64,000 bases of DNA, from contig NZ_JPOS01000016.1 of assembly GCF_000759025.1 (NCBI RefSeq), positions 96,498 to 160,497 on the forward strand. Direction: 5' to 3'. Positions within the stretch are counted from its first letter, which is position 1. Every line of letters starts with the position of its first letter. Both the position numbers and the translations under genes were made by a program. A model generated the notes under the pieces. That model did not search any database. It had not been told where the DNA came from and saw nothing but the letters and a program-made list of their open reading frames with translations. This DNA comes from Phaeodactylibacter xiamenensis (GTDB lineage Bacteria; Bacteroidota; Bacteroidia; Chitinophagales; Saprospiraceae). Of this stretch, positions 53,091 to 62,374 are shown piece by piece.

Positions 53091-54632
53091 TCACTCCACC
53101 AACACCCGCAACACCTGCAAAGCCCGACCCGACTCCTCCATAAGCCGCAAGAAGTAGACGCCCGGCGGCCAATCCCCAACCGGAATATTTTGAAGCGGCA
53201 AAGAATCAAGCGCGTGCTCCGCCAGGTGACGCCCGTACGCATCCAGCCATTGTGCCCGCGCGGCCTGAGGCGTATCTACCAGAGCTTCTAATTGAAGGGC
53301 TTCCCCGCTGGAAACCGGATTTGGATAGGCACGGTAAGCGCTTACACTAGAGGTCGGTGCCGCAACCTCCTCCACATCTACAAACTGCAGCCCCTCCTCA
53401 CAGTTGGGGTGGTAGCAGCCGGCGCTGTCTAGTTTTAGGAGCCAGGCGACAGAATATAAGGCTACGGTATCTTCTACATAGCCTCCAAGAATTAACCCTC
53501 CATCCTCAGTTTCAAGGCCACACCGTAATTGCCCCAGATGGAAACCTTCCGTATTATCCAGATACATTCTTTCCCAGTTTAGCACACCTTCTTGTGTCAT
53601 AGAAAAAACCCAGCCTACCCCACCATAGAAATCTTCTCCTACATAGGTGTTTGAATCTCCTACACCTATAATGTTGCCGGTCTCCGTTTGGAATAAGTCT
53701 GTAATATAATTGCCAAGGCTGACAAACTCAAAGTCGTACTGCTGCAAGACTTCGCCCTCTTGGCTGACCCACAATAGAACGGGGGCTCGTCTAACCCCCT
53801 GTCCGATTTCCCGGAAAAAAGAAACCAGCAATTGCCCATTATCCAGTTCAATTACATTCTCGGTTGGGGCACCAGACAAATAATACTCCCCAATCGTCGA
53901 GGTCCAAAGCTCATTGCCCTCCGGGTCTATACATAACAGCCGCAGCCGTTTGTCCACCCCGGAACCGCAAGATTGATAAGAAAGGCACTCTCTATAGACA
54001 ATTACCACATTGCCATTTTCCAATACCTCAAAATCCCTGCTCCTGATTAAACCATAGTCTCCGGCATAAAAGCGCTCCCACAGGATATTGCCCTCAAAAT
54101 CTAAAGCCATTACCCACACTTTCTCTTCACCAGAAGAAAATGTTCCATGATCGCCATGAACAATAAGTGTACTATCATTGAGAAGGTCGATACCAAAGAG
54201 ATGATCCTCATAATTGCTTCCAAATGATTTCAGCCACAAGCTATCGCCGTTCAAGCTTTGTTTTAGAAGAAATCCATCAGGATAAACACCGGATTCCTCA
54301 ATAATTGACCCAACAAAAAACAGGCTGCTATCATTGACCACCATTCCCTGATTGCCTGTTTCAATTCCAACAGAAACAAGGTAATTATTGGTTGTTGAAG
54401 ATTGCCAAAGGACATTACCATCAATGTTTGTACTTGCAGATTTATGAACGTAGGTATAACTGGGCGGTGGAGCAGTCAAGACGCTTAGTAAATAAGTAGA
54501 GTCTTTCTCGCGTATGGAGGAGATGCTTTCTACGCCACCAAGATATAGCGCCTTAGAGAACGGTGCTTGCCCAAATATCAAAGAGCTTGGCATTAAGGTT
54601 AAACCAAAGAGTATGAACCAAAGGTATTTCAT
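53091..54632 (-). CDS. Secreted repeat protein with type A T9SS sorting domain
   Basis: 513 residues. Signal peptide MKYLWFILFGLTLMPSSLIF ending GQ. The body has repeated segments of about 60 residues with W-x-x-x-F/Y blades (GDSLWLKSFGSNYEDHLFGI, GNILWERFYAGDYGL, GNELWTSTIGEYYL, GVLNWERMYLDNTEGFHL), which suggests a beta-propeller. The C-terminal region YRAYPNPVSSGEALQLEALV ... LPLQNIPVGDWPPGVYFLRL is a type A T9SS sorting domain. It follows the M43 protease gene by 66 bases, probably in one operon. A second pair of the same layout is found at 58427-62374. Confidence 0.88.
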   Translation of the reverse strand: MKYLWFILFGLTLMPSSLIFGQAPFSKALYLGGVESISSIREKDSTYLLSVLTAPPPSYTYVHKSASTNIDGNVLWQSSTTNNYLVSVGIETGNQGMVVNDSSLFFVGSIIEESGVYPDGFLLKQSLNGDSLWLKSFGSNYEDHLFGIDLLNDSTLIVHGDHGTFSSGEEKVWVMALDFEGNILWERFYAGDYGLIRSRDFEVLENGNVVIVYRECLSYQSCGSGVDKRLRLLCIDPEGNELWTSTIGEYYLSGAPTENVIELDNGQLLVSFFREIGQGVRRAPVLLWVSQEGEVLQQYDFEFVSLGNYITDLFQTETGNIIGVGDSNTYVGEDFYGGVGWVFSMTQEGVLNWERMYLDNTEGFHLGQLRCGLETEDGGLILGGYVEDTVALYSVAWLLKLDSAGCYHPNCEEGLQFVDVEEVAAPTSSVSAYRAYPNPVSSGEALQLEALVDTPQAARAQWLDAYGRHLAEHALDSLPLQNIPVGDWPPGVYFLRLMEESGRALQVLRVLVE

Positions 54633-54698
54633 GATTCGATATTATAAAACAGCAGTGAGGAAAAAGCCCCCACTGCCGTATTTGAGTTCAAAAAAAAT

Positions 54699-57600
54699 TT
54701 ACTCAACAATAGCTTTCAGCGTACCAATTCGTTCCCCTTCTGATACCGCTTCAAAGAAGTACAGACCTGTTGGCTGCCCGCTCAGGTCAATCTCAAAACG
54801 CTGTCCTTCCTGAAATTCCAGGCTTTGGATACTACGTCCTGCTAAATCTCTGATTTCAACCAGGATAGGTTCAGCGTAATATTGGCCAAGGTCTAAAGTG
54901 AATGCGCCGGAAGATGGATTAGGTGCGATACTTAGGCCAGGAATCGTGCTGATTGCTTCTGTTCCCGGAAGCTCAACCCCAAGCGGCAACTGATAGTCTG
55001 GCCAAAACTGCCGGTCTAGTAACAGGCCCAGCAAAGCCCTGGCGTAACTGCTTTCCGGGGCTGATTTGGCAGCGATTTGTTCCAGGGTGCTGATTTGGTC
55101 TGCGCTTAGCGTAAACGCTGCTTCCCCTCCCGACAGCCGCTGAAGGTTGATCATTTGCACCGCTCTAAACAGGCCATCCGAAGAGGTGAGATCCCCCTCT
55201 TCCGCCAGGTTGTTCAGCAATTCTTCTGCTTGTCCAAATTCGCCGCGCCTTACTCGATAGCCGAATTCCAACCGCTGATAAGCAGTATTCTCCATTTCTT
55301 CTTCAAACACTAGATTCGCATCGGCAGTAAATTCCTCATTATCTATTCCCGCGCTGATGATCCAATGCGCAATTCGCTCCATCTGTTCCTGAGCTTGAAG
55401 CACCGCGTACTCCAATTCTGAATCTTCAGGGTCGTTATTTGATTCAGTTTCGAGATCATTGTATAGCTGTTTTGCGTCTGAATAGTCACCGTGACCAAAA
55501 GGAGGTTCCTTAGGATTTCTCAAAAAGAGATAACAAGATTCTTCTTGGCTAGGGGAGGTCAGAATTTTTAAATAATTATTGGTAGTACCTGCAGAAGTAG
55601 AGTTCTGAGGCGTTTCGCAGGGGTTAGCCAAGTGAAAATACCTAAATGGTGTTGTAGTCCCAAAAGTCCAAATGTGTTCTGCACTGCCATTGGTAAAACA
55701 GTTTCGAGCTGGATCGCCAGGGGCACCTTGGAGTAGGGCAATATTAGTTGCCACCTGAGAACCATCCAAAGTAATATTGCCATAATTGGAGAAGAAAAAG
55801 TTTCGGGTAATAAAGGACATATCGTTTTCACCCGTGAAGAGAACAGGTAAAAATATACCATTGTCAAGCATATCATTGCAGGTGATTTCCACAGTACCAT
55901 TGCCCGTATCATCCCCATATACACCAAACATATTGCCGGAATTGTCCCTAAAAACATTTTCCCGTATGACCGCATTGTTCAGTCCAGCCAGCCATACGCC
56001 GTCTCCCCCATTGAACCGGTTCTGTTCGATCAAGGCGTCCTGATTACCCTTAGACTCGGGGGTAGACAGCATAACCCCTAGCTGCGGATTAAACAAATGA
56101 AATTCGTTTTGAGCGCCGCCGCCCGGCCCCACATAAAGCCCCGCCCCACTGGAGAATGGATAGGTCACCTCAGGATTAATGCCTTGCCCACAGGAATTGA
56201 AGGTGCATCCATTAATGATGGACATCCCGGCATCAACCGCCTCAATGGCAAAGTTTGTCATTTGGGAAAAGTCAGAGCTATTGAATTCAATGCCATCCGT
56301 TTCCCATATGGACACACCGCCAAGGTTAGGGGAGGCCGATGGGTCTGTGATATCAAAATTGCAATCAATGAACCGGCTGTTATTGATAAAATCATAGCTC
56401 ATGAAAGAGGCAGACCGGAAATTATTCAGAAATTCCGTATCTGTACAATACACCAAGCCTCCCCGGTAGGTATCATCCCACCATGGGTTATACGTATTGG
56501 CTGAAATGGCATGCCGCGCCCATTCAATAACGGCACCATTGCTGGACCGCAGGATACCGGCTTCATTCGGCCCGGGCACTACAAATACATTAGGCTGGGG
56601 CAGGTTCTTATTACCCTCTACCACTATTCCGTCCCAATAGCCTGTGTCCTCGCAGCGGGTCAAATAGCCACCATTTACATGCAAACGGCCTCCGCGCCGG
56701 ACCACTATCCCACTATTCGACGTAAACCGCAACGTGCCGGTAACGGTAAGTTCACCTCCGGCTTCGACAAAGATGGTGCCGTTTATAATTTGAGTGCCAG
56801 CTATCACATTGCCAGACGTGTTGAATATCAAATCCTGAGCAGCAGCACAGGCACAAGTCGTTGGTGTACAGCAGCCGGTGGAATTCAGGATGGACGCTCT
56901 TATTCCGCCGGGTTCAAAGAGCGCCCTCATCACCGCTTTCTGGTCTTGGGTAAAGAGGTTCTTGCATTCATCTCTACCATAATCCATATAATTTTGGAAC
57001 ATATCCGGTAAGTCTACAGGTGAATCTGTACAAGAATTCAAATAAGGGAATACACAATTATTTGAAACTGTATCCGTCTCTTCATATTGGGTAGGTGTAT
57101 CGTCCAGCATATCATCAATATTGCATCCAGATTCCCCGGAAGTACCACCCCAGGTATGCCTTAAATCAAGCCAGTGCCCTACTTCGTGCGTCAGTACCCT
57201 ACCTCTGTCGAAAGGGGGCACCACGTCACCAATTGTTCCAAAGGCTTGACGTTTAACCACAATTCCATCAAGGTGAGGGTTAGAACTTAATTGATCAGGA
57301 GTAGAAGACTTTCCGAGGGCACTATTTAGTAACCCAACAACCCAAATATTCAGGTAGGATTGCGGTGGCCAGCCGTCTTTACCATAAGTAGCACTAGACT
57401 TCATATCATTACTTGAAACGAGATAAGCTGTCGGCGTAAGCGGAGTATGCGTCCTGGTAATCCCATTTGTAGGCAGTCCATTCGGATCCTCTGAGGCCAG
57501 ACAAAACTCAATTTCCACATCAGCCGCTACTCCTGAAAAGACCGAAGGTGTGTTAACAGCATCGGCATTCAAACGTCGGAAATCTTCATTCAATACGTTA

Positions 57601-57824
57601 ATTTGCGAGATTACCTGAGCATCAGTTATGTTTCCAGCAGGTTGCATGGTGTTATAAACAATGTGCACAACTACCGGAATAGTTATGACACCCTGGACAG
57701 GTGGATTCCGATTTATTCCAGTTCCTCCCTTGATGAACGGCTGAGGAGTATGCGTTTCTGTTCCGCAATAAATCTGAGCATTCGAAGGAAGGGCTCCAAA
57801 TAGACCTGTTAGCATTAGCATCAA
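54699..57824 (-). CDS. Secreted M43-family metalloprotease with beta-helix and T9SS tail
   Basis: 1041 residues from the start at 57824. Catalytic zinc motif HEVGHWLDLRH with His213, Glu214, His217 and His223, and the Met-turn NYMDYG (Met280), as in pappalysin/cytophagalysin M43 enzymes. Residues about 330-720 form a right-handed beta-helix-like repeat region (TVTGTLRFTSNSGIVVRRGG, GMSIINGCTFNSCGQGI, NNAVIRENVFRDNSG). A helical region and a type A T9SS domain (LSIAPNPSSGAFTLDL ... LSGQPTGLYFFEA) end it. The signal peptide at the annotated start is short; in-frame codons upstream encode RSKYGLRVFLL, and an ATG at 57895 would join this frame if the G8 tract at 57868-57875 had one more base. See findings. 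Confidence 0.9.
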   Translation of the reverse strand: MMLMLTGLFGALPSNAQIYCGTETHTPQPFIKGGTGINRNPPVQGVITIPVVVHIVYNTMQPAGNITDAQVISQINVLNEDFRRLNADAVNTPSVFSGVAADVEIEFCLASEDPNGLPTNGITRTHTPLTPTAYLVSSNDMKSSATYGKDGWPPQSYLNIWVVGLLNSALGKSSTPDQLSSNPHLDGIVVKRQAFGTIGDVVPPFDRGRVLTHEVGHWLDLRHTWGGTSGESGCNIDDMLDDTPTQYEETDTVSNNCVFPYLNSCTDSPVDLPDMFQNYMDYGRDECKNLFTQDQKAVMRALFEPGGIRASILNSTGCCTPTTCACAAAQDLIFNTSGNVIAGTQIINGTIFVEAGGELTVTGTLRFTSNSGIVVRRGGRLHVNGGYLTRCEDTGYWDGIVVEGNKNLPQPNVFVVPGPNEAGILRSSNGAVIEWARHAISANTYNPWWDDTYRGGLVYCTDTEFLNNFRSASFMSYDFINNSRFIDCNFDITDPSASPNLGGVSIWETDGIEFNSSDFSQMTNFAIEAVDAGMSIINGCTFNSCGQGINPEVTYPFSSGAGLYVGPGGGAQNEFHLFNPQLGVMLSTPESKGNQDALIEQNRFNGGDGVWLAGLNNAVIRENVFRDNSGNMFGVYGDDTGNGTVEITCNDMLDNGIFLPVLFTGENDMSFITRNFFFSNYGNITLDGSQVATNIALLQGAPGDPARNCFTNGSAEHIWTFGTTTPFRYFHLANPCETPQNSTSAGTTNNYLKILTSPSQEESCYLFLRNPKEPPFGHGDYSDAKQLYNDLETESNNDPEDSELEYAVLQAQEQMERIAHWIISAGIDNEEFTADANLVFEEEMENTAYQRLEFGYRVRRGEFGQAEELLNNLAEEGDLTSSDGLFRAVQMINLQRLSGGEAAFTLSADQISTLEQIAAKSAPESSYARALLGLLLDRQFWPDYQLPLGVELPGTEAISTIPGLSIAPNPSSGAFTLDLGQYYAEPILVEIRDLAGRSIQSLEFQEGQRFEIDLSGQPTGLYFFEAVSEGERIGTLKAIVE

Positions 57825-57867
57825 CAGAAAAACCCTCAGCCCGTATTTTGAGCGGTTTGCACCGCGC

Positions 57868-57875
57868 GGGGGGGG
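57868..57875. other. G8 (C8 on the coding strand) tract at the 5' end of the M43 gene
   Basis: The minus-strand ATG at 57895 reads MFNLNFYPPRAV and stops at 57836. With nine C it would read MFNLNFYPPPRGANRSKYGL and continue into the protease frame, giving a full signal peptide. This marks a likely phase-variable or erroneous homopolymer. Confidence 0.5.
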
Positions 57876-57895
57876 TAAAAGTTAAGATTAAACAT

Positions 57896-58426
57896 GTTAA
57901 GCTATTTTAAAAGATTTAGAATACAGATAGACAGCGGCTGAAGGTTTATGTACGCTATATCAACAGCAACATGATCGGCTACAGATGAGCGCAGTACATT
58001 TTTCATCAAGCGCATACTGCAAGATAACATTTTAGCTCAAAGCTTGATTACCAAATCAAAACTTTAACATTGTGAGGGCTTGTTGCTGGTTCAATAACCT
58101 GGCACAGCGCACCGGGTGAATCCCCCGACAATGGCTTGGCTTAGTACACCCGGTGAGGTGCTCTCCTTTCGCCCGGCGTGCTGATCATGGGCACACGGAA
58201 AGCGTACGGGGTAAATACCCCATTAGGACACGCAGCCTTTTTTTACAAAAGTCATTCAAAACACTGCTGGTTTAAAGCTTGAGCCAAGCCTCTGCCAAGA
58301 GCTCAAGGTGAGAAGGCTAAAGTTAGGGCGTACTCCTGATGGATGGCTCGAGCTTAAAGTACACCCTAACAGGCTCAGGCGCGAAGTCGGAACCCGACCG
58401 ACGAAGCAAGCTTGACACGAAGTCGG
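57896..58426. other. 531-bp stretch without a gene between the two T9SS pairs
   Basis: Holds copy 2 of the 56-bp repeat (58104-58159), a 12-bp stem with one mismatch at 58322-58370 (GTTAGGGCGTAC / GTACACCCTAAC) that may terminate the downstream-oriented 58427 gene, and short repeats of CGAAGTCGG (58382-58390 and 58418-58426). No open frame looks coding. Confidence 0.6.
58104..58159. repeat. 56-bp REP-like repeat, copy 2
   Basis: Matches copy 1 (52964-53019) over most of its length; ends form ACCGGGTG / CACCCGGT. It lies about 270 bases past the 3' end of the second T9SS pair. Confidence 0.65.
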
Positions 58427-59965
58427 TTACTTAATCACCACCCGTTCCACCCAAACCTGCCCCTCCACTTCCACGCGCAGGGCATACACGCACGGCAGCA
58501 ACTCCGGCAGCTGCAGTGGTACCTCTGGTGCAGATGGTTTGGTGACCGACCACACCGACTGCCCCTGCATATTGTAGAGCGTGAAATGCCCAGTACCCGT
58601 GGGCGCTGCGCCCGGCCAGGCGACCGTAAGGTGGCGGGAGGCGGGGTTGGGGAAGACGGATAGCTGTGAACTGGAAAGCGGCGGGGCCCACTCCTCAGAA
58701 GTAACCACATAAGCGCAGGAGTCCAGGCTTGGGCACCCTTCCGCATCGGTGCGGACCAGCCAGCAATTTCTGCGCCCGTCTCCGCGCGACTTTCCTCCAA
58801 CTACCAGATCGCCATTGGGCAGCTCCCCAAAGCGGCCAAATTGCCCGGAAATATTTTCGCCCGACAAGTCAAAGGGGGGCAGATAGTAACGGGACCACAG
58901 GGTATCCCCCTCCGGCGTAAACTTAAACAGCCACCCGGCCAGCTTTTTCGACCCTCCAACCCAGGTGCTGTGCTCTCCGGCACTCACAATGTTCCCATCT
59001 GAAACCAGTTTTAGCTCCCGGGAGCCGTTTCTTCCATTGATCACGTTAGGCTGTCCTACAGTATTAGCCCATTGTACGCTATTATCGGAGGCAAGCCTTG
59101 CAATAACTGGTTGCACTGTTGTTGCCCAATCTGGACCATTTTCCTGAAAGGTTTCCCCGAAAGTGATCAGGCTCCCATCCTCCAGGGCAACGACCTGCCG
59201 GATCAGCCCCGTTTCAGGATATACCTCCGATGCCCATTCGGATTGTAGCGTACCATCGGTTACATTTATCTTGTATATTATGTTATAAAATTGCTCAGAC
59301 TTTGTGCAACTAATCACTAAAACGGAGTCCCCCTGCATCGTGCCGTCCTGTACGATTTCCGTGGCACCTTCTTCTCCGTAATACTGTACCCATTGGGTCT
59401 CCCCAACTTTATTAATCCGGCGGGCATAAGGTGCGCCGGAACCATCAAGCGCCTTAGCCGTGCCGTACAACAAGTACCCCCCCTCCAGTTCGATGGGCTC
59501 TACCACTGTAAAATTGCTGATCGCATTGCTGTCCTGGTATTCGTAGCGGAACTCCTCCTGCAGATCGCGGTTGAGTTTGACGATGATTGAATTATTCCTG
59601 CTAGTCACCGCATTAAACAAATACCCGTCATCTCCGGTCGGGATCAAGCCACCGTAGAGATAGTCTACTGCAAAGTTATTTATAATGGCAGAGGTCGTCG
59701 CTGTATCCGTAATGAAGTTTTGAAGCTGCACTTCATTGGATGGGCCATACCGGGTCAGTAAGACGCCTATTCTGTCAACCCCATCGGACTCCTCCATGGC
59801 TCTGCCAAAACCGATCATCGCCCCATTGTGCCCAACAACCGCATCGATGTAATCATTGAAATCATACCCAAAATCATCCGCGCGGTTGGCCGGTTGGGCA
59901 ACAGAAAAGGTATAGAAAAAAAGGGAAAGGGCTCCAAAGAGCCAAATGTTATATGACTTTATCAT
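58427..59965 (-). CDS. Secreted repeat protein with type A T9SS sorting domain, second copy
   Basis: 512 residues. Signal peptide MIKSYNIWLFGALSLFFYTF ending SVAQ. It has the same layout and length as the protein at 53091-54632: blade-like repeats (GETQWVQYYGEEGATEIVQD, GTLQSEWASEVYPETGLIRQ, GDTLWSRYYLPPFD), a Cys-pair segment before the tail (GCPSLDSCAYV here, GCYHPNCEEGL there) and a type A T9SS domain (LSVFPNPASRHLTVAW ... LPELLPCVYALRV). It starts 16 bases after the M43-type pseudogene, so it may have lost its original promoter or rely on one from the insertion sequence. Confidence 0.88.
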   Translation of the reverse strand: MIKSYNIWLFGALSLFFYTFSVAQPANRADDFGYDFNDYIDAVVGHNGAMIGFGRAMEESDGVDRIGVLLTRYGPSNEVQLQNFITDTATTSAIINNFAVDYLYGGLIPTGDDGYLFNAVTSRNNSIIVKLNRDLQEEFRYEYQDSNAISNFTVVEPIELEGGYLLYGTAKALDGSGAPYARRINKVGETQWVQYYGEEGATEIVQDGTMQGDSVLVISCTKSEQFYNIIYKINVTDGTLQSEWASEVYPETGLIRQVVALEDGSLITFGETFQENGPDWATTVQPVIARLASDNSVQWANTVGQPNVINGRNGSRELKLVSDGNIVSAGEHSTWVGGSKKLAGWLFKFTPEGDTLWSRYYLPPFDLSGENISGQFGRFGELPNGDLVVGGKSRGDGRRNCWLVRTDAEGCPSLDSCAYVVTSEEWAPPLSSSQLSVFPNPASRHLTVAWPGAAPTGTGHFTLYNMQGQSVWSVTKPSAPEVPLQLPELLPCVYALRVEVEGQVWVERVVIK

Positions 59966-59981
59966 AGCTGGTTCTTTAGCG

Positions 59982-62374
59982 TTAACGCAATACTACTTTT
60001 TGGCGCAAGGGCGCTGCACCGGAGGCTGGTGCTACGGCTACAAGGTATATTCCCGCTGGCAGCGAAAGCTTTACCCTGGATATTTCGCCTGCCAGATATT
60101 GGGTGTGTAGCTGTTGCCCCTGCAAAGAAAACACTTGTAGCTGCCCGCCCGGAACCCCCTGGGGCAGATGGACATTTATGGTGCCATCGGAAGGGTTGGG
60201 GTAGATGCGCAGCGGCTTTATACGGCTCCTTTTAAATATATCCCTGCTCTCTGAGGTGGATTGTGGGCTCCCTGGTTTTGATGACAGGCTGGGCGCAGCA
60301 TTGCCTGCGCAGTTGGCTGCCGCTTCAACACCATTGCGGTGCAAGAGGTGGACCGCCAGCAAGCCGGCTTCATTGCAATGCGGGGTCAGGAGCTGCAAGG
60401 ATTCGATGGCAGCATTGGGCAATTTATCCAGGTTGCCCCCCTCCATTACCGGCCCCTTCAGAGTGTTGAACACCTGGCTTAAGCCCTCGTATTCGTCAAG
60501 TTGCAGTTTGCTTAGCAGGAACTGCTCAGGAATAGCGGCCCAGATCTTTTCAAATGCCGCCAAATCGCCTTTCAAAAAATGCTCCCGGGCGAGCAAGTAA
60601 GCCGTGCCATAGGTATTTGCCCGGCCCAGCCATTGGTAAACGGAATCCAAGGCTACGGCTACGGTGTCCTGTACGTATTCTTTCAAAACCTCTCCAGCCG
60701 CTTCATCCATCGCCCAGCGTGCGGCATGAAGCTTCAGCTGTGCTTCTGTTGCTGCTGCCCCGCTTAGGCTGCTAAGGGCCTCCTTCAGACTGTCCCGTTT
60801 GCTCTTTTGATCGTAAAACCGAAAAACGGGGTCATCCTGAGGCTGTTCACAGGGCGGGGCACAAGATTCGCCAGGACAGTAATCAGAAAAATCAAACTCA
60901 TTAATTGGTTCAGGGATAACACCCTGAGCGTCATCTGGAAAATGCCCCAAAAGATTCCCATCGAAATGATATACTAGATTGTCTCCGTTATTTTCATAAA
61001 TTATGCTCGGCCCAATTTGGGAAAAAATATTGCCTGAAGGGGCAAATGCCTGATCATCAGCAAACCCATAGTGCGGGTTTTTGACTGTCCCTTCGATTTT
61101 GTAGTCCGCAACTTCTAATGGCGAAGAGGGGGCCGGAGAGAGCTGGGCTTCAGGGTCATGGTCATTACATAAGTAAACCAGCCCGTTTTCCATGCTCCCG
61201 TTATTGTTCCTGGCGGCGTTGCCTATCAGCATACCAGCGTACTCATTGTATGAAATCTGGTTCCCCAGCCCCTCGCCGGTGCCTTCACAGTAGGTGCCCT
61301 CAGATATAAACAATTGGTTTTCGCTATCTAATGAACTTTGCTCAAACCGGTTGTACCGTACAGACAGGGCTTCGCTCAAGCCCAAAACCGATACTCCTGT
61401 GACTTTATAGCCTTGGAAAGGCGTGTAATCATTTAAATCCGTTGTCAGCTCGAACAGGTTGTCCCTAATGTCGAAGAAACTGCTGTTCCGGATTTGTACT
61501 CCTGTGAAATTATCTTTGAAATGGCATTCTTCAATGAATGGGGCACCGTGCTCCAGGGTGAGGTTGCCAGCATCAATCCCTTTCTCTAATAAATGGAAGT
61601 AATTGCCCCCGCTCCGGAAGCCGCTATCTTCTGCCCTAATGCCAACGGCACGCAATGGCGGGCAGTCAACCGGCTCACAAGGCGCCCTTAGGTCCAGAAA
61701 ATCAGACAACAGCACTTCCAGGTATTCAGTCTGACTCAAAGAGAGTAAAACCGGGGGCGCTGTGCCTCCTCTGTAAAAATCGTCTACCCAAAATTTGCCC
61801 AATACTATTTTCCCTTCCGGGGAAAGCGGGTTTCCACCTGGCCGCATCCGGAGCCCTTCCAGGCAATTTATTATACTTCCGCCCCAAACCTGTACGTTGC
61901 CTCCTCCCAGAACTTCTATGCCGCACCTGGCGTGTTCAATAATGCCTTCATTGCCCAGCAGGAATACCCGCCCCCCGTTTTCTACTTTAATCCCATCCCA
62001 CATGCCTCCGCAGGCGCTCGTGAGCTTCGTCAGTATCCTCAAAGTAGCTCCTGTTTTGACGGTAATGGAGGCTTCTGGCAACATCTCCAAAGGCGCATTC
62101 AAGCTCAGCACGCCGCTTTCCACAATTACATCGCCGGACACACCCACAGGCACTGCATCCGGATAAACCGTCCGGTATTGAATGTCATTTAGCATATCAA
62201 GCCCCGAAGAACTTCCCCACTCCCTCAAATACATCTTCATACGGCCCACCTGCTCTTCAACAAACTGGTCCTGGCAACTCCTTTCATCGACGTAGCTCAT
62301 GTAGTTCCGGATGAGGGTTTCATCAGCAGGGTCTGTCACATTCTCACAGTCTGTTGTAGCATTTAATATTACCT
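59982..62374 (-). pseudogene. M43-type metalloprotease/beta-helix gene truncated at its 5' end by an IS
   Basis: About 797 residues remain, beginning QVILNATTDCENV. The first retained landmark is the Met-turn segment IRNYMSYVDERSCQDQF, which aligns with NYMDYGRDECKNLF of the paralogue at 54699; the HExxH zinc helix and signal peptide are gone. The beta-helix region (VLGGGNVQVWGGSIINCLEG, GVQIRNSSFFDIRDNLF), helical region and type A T9SS tail (LRIYPNPSDGTINVHL) are intact. An open frame continues upstream into the IS to a start at 62480, but without a signal peptide the product could not be exported. Confidence 0.85.
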
